In this document: piece after piece, positions 19,499 to 27,583 of the stretch
Layout of the letters: every line of letters starts with the position of its first letter
How positions within the stretch are numbered: position 1 is the stretch's first letter
Source: Anaerolineales bacterium
Lineage (GTDB): Bacteria; Chloroflexota; Anaerolineae; Anaerolineales; UBA6668
Length of the DNA stretch: 35,226 bases
Reading direction: 5' to 3'
NCBI GenBank assembly: GCA_020630805.1
Contig: JAHDIM010000014.1
Coordinates: 1-35,226, forward strand
Made by a program: the position numbers and the translations under genes
The notes under the pieces: generated by a model
What the model saw: only the letters and a program-made list of their open reading frames with translations
Told to the model about the DNA's origin: nothing
The model's database searches: none

Positions 19499-19522
19499 GA
19501 CAAATTTTAGCTGTGATATGCT
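19492..19522 (+). promoter_or_regulatory. Candidate extended -10 promoter for the Sec-containing gene, implying a leaderless or near-leaderless mRNA
   Basis: TTGGCA (19492-19497), 19-bp spacer, TGA-TATGCT extended -10 (19517-19522), then ATG 7 nt later at 19530. Prediction only. Confidence 0.35.
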
Positions 19523-19529
19523 TGCCCCT

Positions 19530-20459
19530 ATGGACACCCAACCCCACACTTTTACTGATCCCGTTGACTACATTGCAGTCACGCATGAGACCTATGACAA
19601 ACTTGGTTATGGGTCATATCGGTGGGCGCATGAGCCTGATCCTGTTCCGCTTGCGCCTATTAATAAGCCATTATCTGAGTGCAAACTTGCGCTCATTGCT
19701 TCAGGCGGCGTTTATGCTGCTGGTCAAGTTGCATTTACACACAAAGATGACCTGTCCATGCGTCACATTCCGACGGACATTGACATCCGTGCCTTGCGGA
19801 CGTCTCATTTTGCCTATGACATGACGGCTGCTCGGCAAGATCCGAATATCGTTTTGCCGTTGGCACCGCTACGCCAATTAGTTGCAGATGGCGAGCTAGG
19901 GTCACTCACCCACCATGCGCTGACCTTCATGGGCGGCATTTATTCGCAACGTAAACTGCGAGAGCAACTTATTCCAGAGATCGTTGCGACGGTTCAAGAA
20001 ATGGAGGCCGACATTGCCTTGTTGGTCCCCGTCTGACCAGTGTGCCATCAGTCCGTGGGACTGATTTCCAGAACACTTGAAAGCGTTGGAATTGCAAGCT
20101 TGTCAATGACAAGCGCGCTGAGCATTACCCAGTCTGCGAATCCGCCGCGGGCTGCATTCTTAGATTTTCCATTAGGCCATACCGCTGGACGGCCTAACTT
20201 ACCCGGCGAGCAAGTCGAAATTATGCGCCAAGCGCTGCAATTGTTTGACACGATTACAGAGTCAGGAACTGCGGTCCAGCTTGAATTCTCATGGCCAGGC
20301 GACTGGAAACCTGCTGCCAGAGCGCCTATTGATCATCGCACGCCGCGCTACGACACGCCGCAATACCAGACGGATGCAGACCGTGAGTTAGCGATTGCAA
20401 ATCATGGTGAAACGTTTGCATGCGCAGCCTGCGTTCCAAAAGACGTTCCGCGTGAATAA
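19530..20459 (+). CDS. Putative selenoprotein: glycine/sarcosine/betaine/D-proline reductase component B-like (GrdB/PrdB family) with in-frame UGA (Sec169) in a UxxC motif
   Basis: Track ORFs 19497-20036 and 20040-20459 are in the same frame, separated only by TGA 20034-20036: ...EADIALLVPV-U-PVCHQSVGLISRTLESVGIAS... Family-like sequence continues on both sides; bSECIS-type hairpin immediately downstream. Confidence 0.82.
20039..20077 (+). promoter_or_regulatory. Bacterial SECIS element candidate
   Basis: Upper stem ATCAGTCC (20047-20054) / GGACTGAT (20058-20065), perfect 8 bp, loop GTG with G first; loop begins 19 nt after the UGA; possible lower helix AGTGT (20039-20043)/ACACT (20073-20077). 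Confidence 0.78.
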
Positions 20460-20565
20460 GATCACGCAATAATTAACTGCTAATGAAAGCTTACTCTGAG
20501 TTGACAATTCAGTTACCCACTCGAGTTACGCGATTTCTTTGAAATTGCCATAAACTCGACGGATG

Positions 20566-20593
20566 CGTCAGCTTGAACACGTTCGAGCTGACG
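20566..20593. repeat. Intergenic hairpin CGTCAGCTTGAACACGTTCGAGCTGACG
   Basis: 13-bp imperfect inverted repeat (one T-G wobble) in the 355-bp gap after the Sec gene; no canonical T-tract on either strand. Confidence 0.6.
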
Positions 20594-20815
20594 AAAAAGT
20601 AGTCCAAACCGTTGCGTGTGAAAGATCTATTTAGAAGACTTGGCAACTGCATTGCAGATAATGCTCCTGAATAGATTTCTCACGCCGAATCGCTTAAGTG
20701 AATTTGTCAAAGCACAGACGCGTAGCGGCAAGCTTTCCCTGCGGACGAAAGGACGAATCTTCAAGTGCGTAACCTGAGTTAATCATCAATAGTTATGCAA
20801 TTCAGCAATTAGTTA

Positions 20816-22015
20816 TTACGCCCGCATCAGCCGTCTCAATGGTGCCCACGCGAACAATACAATCGTGCCGATTGCGATGCCGCCAATGGCAATTGCAGTT
20901 GGTGCACCGGTATATTCGGCAATTGCACCTAAGAACACACCGCCGACCCACGTGAAGCCAAAGACTTGGGTGTAAATTCCCTGAACGCGCCCATGCATTT
21001 CATCGGTCGTGTTGAGCAATACGGATGCTGTCAATGTAACTTCGAAAGCCATCAATGCTGCTTGCATCAACCCAGCCAATACTAGTGACAAGGCAAACCA
21101 TGTTGAAAACGAAAATGCTAGAATGCCAACTGACGTCAGGATGCCGCTAGTGAGCACCAAAAAAGCCTTATCTTTATAGTTGCCTAAACTGGCAATCAGT
21201 GCGGTCGAGATGAGTGATCCCAGCGCACCAGCACCTGTTAGGTATCCAAATGCAGACGCATCTCCAGATAAGACGTCACGGGCAACCACTGGTAGCATGG
21301 TCAGGTTTGACCAGCCCAAGAATGACATCAAAAAGCCAAGTGTGATTAGCCATAACAAAATTTGGCTTTCACGAATGTAGCCAATGCCTTCAGAGATGGC
21401 TTTTGTGACGTGAATTGTTTGGGCAATAGGTCGAAAATTACCGCTCACGAACAATACGCATCCGGCTGAAATCAATCCAGTTGCAACAGCAAAGAAATAG
21501 CCGTATTCAACACCAAAGCTCGCAATGATCACTCCGGCGAGCGCCGAGGCTGCCACATTACCAAGATTGAAGCCCAGCATCTGCGCAGCTGACGCGTTAA
21601 GAACTTGCTCTTTTTCCACCACCGATACGATCATCGTATTGATTGCCGGCCAGCGAACTGAAATGAGAACGCCTTCAAACAGTGCCGCGACAAACACATG
21701 CCACAACGCGATTTGACCAGTCAGGATCAGTAGCGCGAGTGCCAAGGCGACAGCGCTGTTACCAATTTCCACCCAAAATAGTGCTGTCTTGCGATCTACT
21801 CGGTCCAGCATGACGCCGGCAAATGCGCCGAGCACAATTTGCGTTAGCCCTCGGACGGCAGGGGCAGCCCCAACCCAAAATGGCGAATCGGTGAGCGTTA
21901 AGACCAGCCAGCCACGTGCAACGAATACTGAAATTAGTCTTGCTGAGCCAAAGACAGAGTTGAACCAAAGCCAGCGATAAGCCGGAAGTTTGAGAGTCTC
22001 AACAAGGTTGCGCAT
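20816..22015 (-). CDS. MFS transporter
   Basis: 399 aa, about 12 hydrophobic segments; GxxxDRxDRK-like loop (GVMLDRVDRKTALFWVE); MFS_3/EntS-like layout. Confidence 0.87.
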   Translation of the reverse strand: MRNLVETLKLPAYRWLWFNSVFGSARLISVFVARGWLVLTLTDSPFWVGAAPAVRGLTQIVLGAFAGVMLDRVDRKTALFWVEIGNSAVALALALLILTGQIALWHVFVAALFEGVLISVRWPAINTMIVSVVEKEQVLNASAAQMLGFNLGNVAASALAGVIIASFGVEYGYFFAVATGLISAGCVLFVSGNFRPIAQTIHVTKAISEGIGYIRESQILLWLITLGFLMSFLGWSNLTMLPVVARDVLSGDASAFGYLTGAGALGSLISTALIASLGNYKDKAFLVLTSGILTSVGILAFSFSTWFALSLVLAGLMQAALMAFEVTLTASVLLNTTDEMHGRVQGIYTQVFGFTWVGGVFLGAIAEYTGAPTAIAIGGIAIGTIVLFAWAPLRRLMRA

Positions 22016-22024
22016 GGCGAACTC

Positions 22025-22067
22025 TAAAAACGAAAGGCTAACAACTAATTCGCTACTAGCCTTTCGT
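22025..22067 (-). terminator. Intrinsic terminator for the minus-strand ABC transporter operon
   Basis: 11-bp perfect stem TAGCCTTTCGT (22057-22067)/ACGAAAGGCTA (22030-22040), followed on the minus strand by TTTTTAGAG; about 40 nt downstream of the ATPase stop. Confidence 0.8.
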
Positions 22068-22107
22068 CAAATCGTCTTTATGAAATCAAACCCAATGCGG
22101 CCTGCTT

Positions 22108-24150
22108 CTAAGCTGGCATTTGGATTTGAATCAATTCTTCTACGGGAATGTGACAGCGAATTTTATGATTGACTGCGCCTTCGGGTATTTGCCATGCCGG
22201 CATTTCTTCATCACAAATGCTACCAACGCGCACTGGACAGCGCCGTTGGAAAGGACATCCCTGTGCTGGTGGCGATGACTCTGGGGTGTCGCCACCAATT
22301 AGCTTTGGTGCTATGTCAGGGTCTGGCTCAAGCGCTGCGCCTAACAACGTTTCTGTATATGGATGGAATGGTGCAGAATAAATTTCTTCTACGGTTCCAA
22401 CTTCACACAGCCGACCCTGATACAGCACAGCGACGCGATCGGCAAAAGCCCGCACCACGGCCAAGTCATGCGTAATAAAGATGTAGGTTGTGCCATGTTC
22501 GCGCTGCAAATCTGCTAGCAAATCTAGTACGGCGGCTTGTACAGATACATCCAAGGCCGAGGTGACTTCGTCGCACAGCACCACTTCAGGATCAGCAGCA
22601 AAAGCACGGGCGACAGCCACCCGTTGCTTTTCACCACCTGACATCTGCCCCGGATAACGATTGAGATAACGGTCGCTGAGCCGTACGCGGTCAAGCAGTT
22701 CCCGCATGCGCGCCTCACGCTCGGTAGCAGGCATGTCTGGGAAATAGAGCTTCAGCGGTTGATCTAGAATTTCTTTGACGGACTGACGTGGATTGAGCGA
22801 TGCGTCTGGATTTTGGAAAATCATTTGGATGCGTTTGCGCAAATCCATTGGACGGTCGTCTACACTGACGGTGAGGTCAAAGTCTTCGAATTGAATCGAG
22901 CCGCCTTTTGATGGCAATAGCCCAGAAACAGCCCGTACAATGGTGGACTTCCCGCTACCACTCTCACCTACCAACGCAACAGTTTCGCCCCGCTTGACGT
23001 TCAAATTGACGCCAGCAACCGTGAGCGGTGGTTCTTTTTTACCCAGCAACTTATCAATAATGTCTGGGCTGAAGTAGGTAATATCAACGCCTTGTAGATC
23101 CAGCGCTGTGTCGTTTGAGATGGTTTTGACGATTTGCTGCACGCCGGCTTTCAAGTCTTGCGAGAAGTCTTGTTTGCTGATGTCTTCAGCATGATGACAG
23201 CGTACTAAGTGTTCCATGCCGTCAGTTTGGATGTCGTTGAGAGCCGGACTTTCACTGCGACATCGATCGGTTGCAAAGCTACAGCGCGGTTCAAAGTGAC
23301 ACCCTGACAACGTGCCAGGAAGTGGTGGTTGTCCGGGCATTGACTTTGGAATCCCCGAAAGCGTCAAGCGAGGAATTGATTCTAGAAGCCCACGGGCATA
23401 CGGGTGTGATGGCGACCGGAATAACTGTGACACCGTTGCATCTTCAACGACTTCACCGGCATACATCACTGCAACCCGATCACTCACGCGGGCGATTACG
23501 CCTAGGTCGTGACTGATGTACATCATCGCGGTGCCCAAGTCATCCACAATTGCACGCATCAAATCTAGGATGTGCGCTTGGGTCGTCACATCTAGCCCCG
23601 TGGTGGGTTCATCTAGCACCAGCATGTCTGGTTCCCCAGCGAGCGCCATGGCAACGGCTACCCGCTGCTGTTGACCACCAGACAGTTCATGCGGATAGCG
23701 CGTGACCATTTCTTCAGGTGAGGGTAACCGGACTTGCGTGAACAGTTCTACAACGCGGTCTTTTGCGGCTTGTCCAGTGATATTGGCATTTAACTCCAGC
23801 GCTTCTTCAATTTGTTTACCGCACCGCAGTGTTGGCGTCAGAGATTGACCAGCATTTTGGGGAATAAGGGCAATGCGTTTTCCGCGTAATGCTTCCAGTT
23901 CACGCGGCTTCAGCGCAAACATATCGATCCCGTCATAATTGACGCTGCCGTTAAGAATCTTGCTGCCGGAGCGTAAGAAGCCCATCATGGCTTGCCCTAG
24001 CGTACTCTTTCCACAACCAGACTCACCTACTAACCCGAGCGTTTCCCCTTTCTTAATATGCAGGTTGACGTTGCGGAGCACATGGACCAAACGACCATAT
24101 TTGGTGTGATAGCCAACCGAAAGGTTTTTGATATCAACGAGATTACTCAC
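22108..24150 (-). CDS. ABC transporter ATP-binding protein, fused DppD-DppF-like double ATPase (peptide/nickel type)
   Basis: Two Walker A (GESGCGKSTLG, GESGSGKSTIV) and two signature motifs (LSGGQQQRVAVAMAL, MSGGEKQRVAVARAF); GTG start at 24150 overlaps the permease stop (GTGA), preferred over the 24264 track start. Confidence 0.93.
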   Translation of the reverse strand: MSNLVDIKNLSVGYHTKYGRLVHVLRNVNLHIKKGETLGLVGESGCGKSTLGQAMMGFLRSGSKILNGSVNYDGIDMFALKPRELEALRGKRIALIPQNAGQSLTPTLRCGKQIEEALELNANITGQAAKDRVVELFTQVRLPSPEEMVTRYPHELSGGQQQRVAVAMALAGEPDMLVLDEPTTGLDVTTQAHILDLMRAIVDDLGTAMMYISHDLGVIARVSDRVAVMYAGEVVEDATVSQLFRSPSHPYARGLLESIPRLTLSGIPKSMPGQPPLPGTLSGCHFEPRCSFATDRCRSESPALNDIQTDGMEHLVRCHHAEDISKQDFSQDLKAGVQQIVKTISNDTALDLQGVDITYFSPDIIDKLLGKKEPPLTVAGVNLNVKRGETVALVGESGSGKSTIVRAVSGLLPSKGGSIQFEDFDLTVSVDDRPMDLRKRIQMIFQNPDASLNPRQSVKEILDQPLKLYFPDMPATEREARMRELLDRVRLSDRYLNRYPGQMSGGEKQRVAVARAFAADPEVVLCDEVTSALDVSVQAAVLDLLADLQREHGTTYIFITHDLAVVRAFADRVAVLYQGRLCEVGTVEEIYSAPFHPYTETLLGAALEPDPDIAPKLIGGDTPESSPPAQGCPFQRRCPVRVGSICDEEMPAWQIPEGAVNHKIRCHIPVEELIQIQMPA

Positions 24151-25055
24151 AATGGTGCTCCTTGGCTGCGATCCAGACCGAGTGCTTTTGCCAGGGCGTC
24201 TGCGAACAGATTGATGCCGATAATCAAGGAACTGAGCATGATGATTGGGCCGAACGTTGCCCATGGTTGAAGCGCCATAATTTGACGATTTTCAGCGACC
24301 ATACGTCCCCAATCTACGGCAGGTGGGGCGACCCCAAACCCTAAGAAGGACAGTGAGGTAAAGGCGAGGAGCATCCATGACCAGCGCATTGCGCCTTCAA
24401 CGAGCATCACATCCATGACGTTTGGTAAGAGTTCGCGTAGCACAACAGTACGTTTGCTTTCCCCACGGGCACGTGCGGCTTGTACAAATTCGCGGGTTAC
24501 GTAGTCATGGGTGGCAGCCCGCGCCACCCGAATAATGGGGATGCCGTAGAAAAAGCCGAAGGTGAGCGCTTGCACCCAAGGCTCAGTCCCCACGACTGAC
24601 ACAATCAATAATAGAAATAGCAGCCAGGGGATGGCTAAGAAGGCGTCTACCAGCCGCATCACAATGTCGTCTGCGCGGCCGCCAACGAAGCCGAGCAAAA
24701 TCCCTACGAAGCCGCCCCAAGCCAACGCCATTGACGTTCCAACGAGACTGACTGTAATAAGAATGCGACCGCCAACGAGTGAGCGCGAGAAAATGTCACG
24801 CCCGCTGTTGTCAGTCCCCAGCCAGTGATTGCCACTAGGCATTTCACGGCGTTCGGAGGCGGTCATCAGTTGTGGATCTTGGGGCGTGATCATTGGGCCA
24901 ATCAGAACCAACGTGAGATGCATGATGATGAGCGCAATGCCAATCATGCCGCTGCGAGAGCGTTTTAGGTTGTCTAACACCTCACCAGCCGGTGACTTTG
25001 GCTTGTCAGGTGTTGTGTCTTTTACTTTTGTATAGGAAGGGTTTGCAACAGTCAT
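24147..25055 (-). CDS. ABC transporter permease, DppC/OppC-like
   Basis: N-terminal cytoplasmic segment, HWLGTDNSGRDIFSRSLVGGRISL-type motif, EAA-like loop ARAATHDYVTREFVQAARARGES. Confidence 0.92.
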   Translation of the reverse strand: MTVANPSYTKVKDTTPDKPKSPAGEVLDNLKRSRSGMIGIALIIMHLTLVLIGPMITPQDPQLMTASERREMPSGNHWLGTDNSGRDIFSRSLVGGRILITVSLVGTSMALAWGGFVGILLGFVGGRADDIVMRLVDAFLAIPWLLFLLLIVSVVGTEPWVQALTFGFFYGIPIIRVARAATHDYVTREFVQAARARGESKRTVVLRELLPNVMDVMLVEGAMRWSWMLLAFTSLSFLGFGVAPPAVDWGRMVAENRQIMALQPWATFGPIIMLSSLIIGINLFADALAKALGLDRSQGAPL

Positions 25056-25067
25056 TTCAGCGTCCGC

Positions 25068-26024
25068 CTAACCTTTTGCGATTGCAGTGCGCAACCGTGG
25101 ATTGAGTAGTAATGTCGCGATGTCGGCGGCGAGGTTTACTACGATGTAAATCGTTGCCAGAATAATCGCGATGCCTTGGACTAATGCCAAGTCACGGTCG
25201 GAAATGCCATTGATCATCAGTGTGCCAATACCGGGGTAGTTGAAGACTGCTTCAATAATTACAACCCCGCCTAAGAGCCAAGCAATGGTCAATGCCACGA
25301 TGTTGATGGTTGGCAGCATTGCGTTTGGCAGAGCGTGTCGCCAAACAATGCGCCAGGCTGGGACGCCTTTCAAGCGGGCCATATTGACGTAATCACTGAC
25401 CATCACGTCAATCATACTGGTCCGAACAAGGCGTAGTATGTGTGCCATCATGACCAATGTCAGTGTAATAACGGGTAGCCAAATGTTTGGAATAAGCTCT
25501 GTAATTTTGGCATCGGTGGCAACTGTTGTAATTGCTGGGAACCATTTGAGCCGAATTGCAAAGACAAAAATGAGGAGGGTGCCAGTGACAAATTCAGGCA
25601 GTGTCATGGCGAAAATCGAAATGGTAGAAATGATGATGTCTGGCAATTTGTCACGCATGAGCCCGGTCATGACGCCTAAGAAAATTGCCAGCGGTATTCC
25701 AATCATTGAAGAGATTGCCGCCAGAACAATAGTGTTTCGTAACCGATTACCTATGAGTTCAGTCACAGGCTTGCGACGTACCAAAGAGTCACCGAGGTCA
25801 CCTTGGATCACGCCTCCGAACCAATCGAAATAGCGCGTCACCGCGGGTCGATTGAGGCCAAATTCTTCTTGTAAATTTGCGAGACTTTCCGGCGTAGCAT
25901 CACGCCCGAGGTAAGCGGTTGCCATATCGCCTGGCAGTGCTTCCACTGCTAAAAAGACGATAATCGACACGATGAAGAGCGTTAACACCGCTAACATCAA
26001 CCGCCGTAAAATGAGTCCAAACAT
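25068..26024 (-). CDS. ABC transporter permease, DppB/OppB-like
   Basis: MFGLILRRLMLAVLTLFIVSIIVFL, LPGDMATAYLG, DYVNMARLKGVPAWRIVWRHALPNAMLP, FNYPGIGTLMI. Confidence 0.93.
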   Translation of the reverse strand: MFGLILRRLMLAVLTLFIVSIIVFLAVEALPGDMATAYLGRDATPESLANLQEEFGLNRPAVTRYFDWFGGVIQGDLGDSLVRRKPVTELIGNRLRNTIVLAAISSMIGIPLAIFLGVMTGLMRDKLPDIIISTISIFAMTLPEFVTGTLLIFVFAIRLKWFPAITTVATDAKITELIPNIWLPVITLTLVMMAHILRLVRTSMIDVMVSDYVNMARLKGVPAWRIVWRHALPNAMLPTINIVALTIAWLLGGVVIIEAVFNYPGIGTLMINGISDRDLALVQGIAIILATIYIVVNLAADIATLLLNPRLRTAIAKG

Positions 26025-26120
26025 AGTTCCTCCAAAATCCTTTCTAGTCTTGTTTGGCTAAAGCTCAGTAATCCAAGTTGGTGTTCAGCCGTTGATTTGG
26101 GTAACTCTGCAATTTCTACC

Positions 26121-26155
26121 TTGCCTGACCTCTCGTGCAAGGAACGGTCAGGCAA
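26121..26155. repeat. Perfect 10-bp inverted repeat between lacI-type regulator and permease genes
   Basis: TTGCCTGACC (26121-26130) and GGTCAGGCAA (26146-26155); no T-tract following on the minus strand. Confidence 0.7.
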
Positions 26156-26274
26156 AGGGAGTTGATACTTCAGGCTTCTCACAACTTGGTTATCTTTGAT
26201 TTATGCAATTTTGTGACAACGTTGACCAATGTGTGGCTAGGTCAATAGCAGCAACGGCTGCGAATGCTTGCGTT

Positions 26275-27303
26275 TTAGGCAGGCGTAGGGATCGCTAATC
26301 TTGACTTTGTTGAGGCACGCAAGATTAGTTCTATATCACATAACGTTGGTGGAAATGACATATCCGGTGCTTTTATCATTTCAACCATCTGATTCATTGC
26401 TAAGCGCCCGATTTCAAAACTTGGGATGCGCAGCGTTGTCAACGCTGGCGTGATATGCGCCGCGATAGGGATGTCATCATACCCAATAATGGAAATGTCA
26501 TCTGGAATATTCAACCCTAAGTCGTGACATGCGTGCATTGCAGCAATTGCCATCATATCGTTATAGGCTACAATCGCGCTGAGGTCTTTATTTTTAGCGA
26601 CCATCCGTTGTGTTGCCCGATAGGCTGCTTCAAGATTTGTATTGCTCGCTTGCAGAATCCAATCGGAATTGAAAGCCAATCCCAGTGTTTGAAATCCTTT
26701 TTTATATCCTTTGACGTGAAAGATGTCTTCCAAGTTCCCAGGCCGGGTCAACAATCCAATTTGGCGGTGTCCAGATCCGATCAAATACTCGATGAGCGTT
26801 TGGGTGGCCCGTTCAATGTCCGTGGTGATGGACGTCAGGTGGGGCGCATGCAGATTGCGATGGACGACTACGATTGGAAGCTTTTCGTCTGCAAATTCGG
26901 CTAACGTCTCTACATCTAGATGGGTGCTTGACAAAACAATGCCGTCGACGTTTTCAGCGATCAACGCTTTGATTGTTTCAATTTCAGCGTCACGCACATA
27001 ATTTGTTGTTCGCAAAAAGACGTTGTACTCAATGGTTTGCGCGACGCTCTCCAGTCCGCGTATGACTTCGGAGTGGGCCGGATTTAGGATGTTTCCAATG
27101 ACTAACCCAATTGTCAAAGACTGATTGCCAGCCATCCCTCGCGCTAAGCGGCTTGGCCGATACCCTAATTCTTTGATGGCCGCGAGCACCTTGGTACGGG
27201 TTGTCTTGCTAATGCCATTCATATTGTTGATGGCGCGCGAAACGGTTTGGCGAGATACGCCTGCGTACTTGGCAACGTCATCAATCGTAATATTTTTCTT
27301 CAT
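26275..27303 (-). CDS. LacI family transcriptional regulator
   Basis: N-terminal HTH ITIDDVAKYAGVSRQTVSRAINNMNGISKTTRTKVLAAIKELGYRPSRLARGM; periplasmic-binding-like effector domain. Confidence 0.95.
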   Translation of the reverse strand: MKKNITIDDVAKYAGVSRQTVSRAINNMNGISKTTRTKVLAAIKELGYRPSRLARGMAGNQSLTIGLVIGNILNPAHSEVIRGLESVAQTIEYNVFLRTTNYVRDAEIETIKALIAENVDGIVLSSTHLDVETLAEFADEKLPIVVVHRNLHAPHLTSITTDIERATQTLIEYLIGSGHRQIGLLTRPGNLEDIFHVKGYKKGFQTLGLAFNSDWILQASNTNLEAAYRATQRMVAKNKDLSAIVAYNDMMAIAAMHACHDLGLNIPDDISIIGYDDIPIAAHITPALTTLRIPSFEIGRLAMNQMVEMIKAPDMSFPPTLCDIELILRASTKSRLAIPTPA

Positions 27304-27312
27304 TAGGGTTTG

Positions 27313-27326
27313 CGTGAGCGCTCACG
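27313..27326. promoter_or_regulatory. LacI-type operator copy 1 (CGTGAGCGCTCACG)
   Basis: Perfect 14-bp palindrome 10 bp upstream of the lacI-type gene start; identical core to copy 2. Confidence 0.8.
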
Positions 27327-27438
27327 TAGTTTAGTGGCGAATGAGTCTTATTGCAAGTTCTATTCTATTGGTTTGCTGCAATTTGTCACAATATCTATCT
27401 TTTCGTGACGAATTATGCGAAATTGCAACTGATTTACA

Positions 27439-27468
27439 TTGACAAATTATAAATTCACGCTTTATAGT
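27439..27468 (+). promoter_or_regulatory. Sigma70-like promoter for the solute-binding protein gene
   Basis: TTGACA (27439-27444), 18-bp spacer, TATAGT (27463-27468), directly followed by operator 2. Confidence 0.7.
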
Positions 27469-27469
27469 T

Positions 27470-27485
27470 GCGTGAGCGCTCACGC
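27470..27485. promoter_or_regulatory. LacI-type operator copy 2 (GCGTGAGCGCTCACGC)
   Basis: Perfect 16-bp palindrome starting 2 bp after the -10, covering the expected +1. Confidence 0.85.
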
Positions 27486-27583
27486 GTTATATCTGATTTA
27501 TAACGACGGGCGCCCTCATGGGACCGGTCCCGCTGGTCTCGCCACACTCTCAATTTTAGAAAATTTAGTTTGGAGAAAGAAGC

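Noticed and set aside
20034-20036. Treating the TGA as a nonsense mutation or frameshift making a pseudogene
   Set aside because: The frame is identical on both sides, the downstream protein remains family-like, the codon falls in a redox UxxC context, and a bSECIS-like hairpin follows at the right distance. Sec is the simpler reading, though Sec machinery is not visible in this window.
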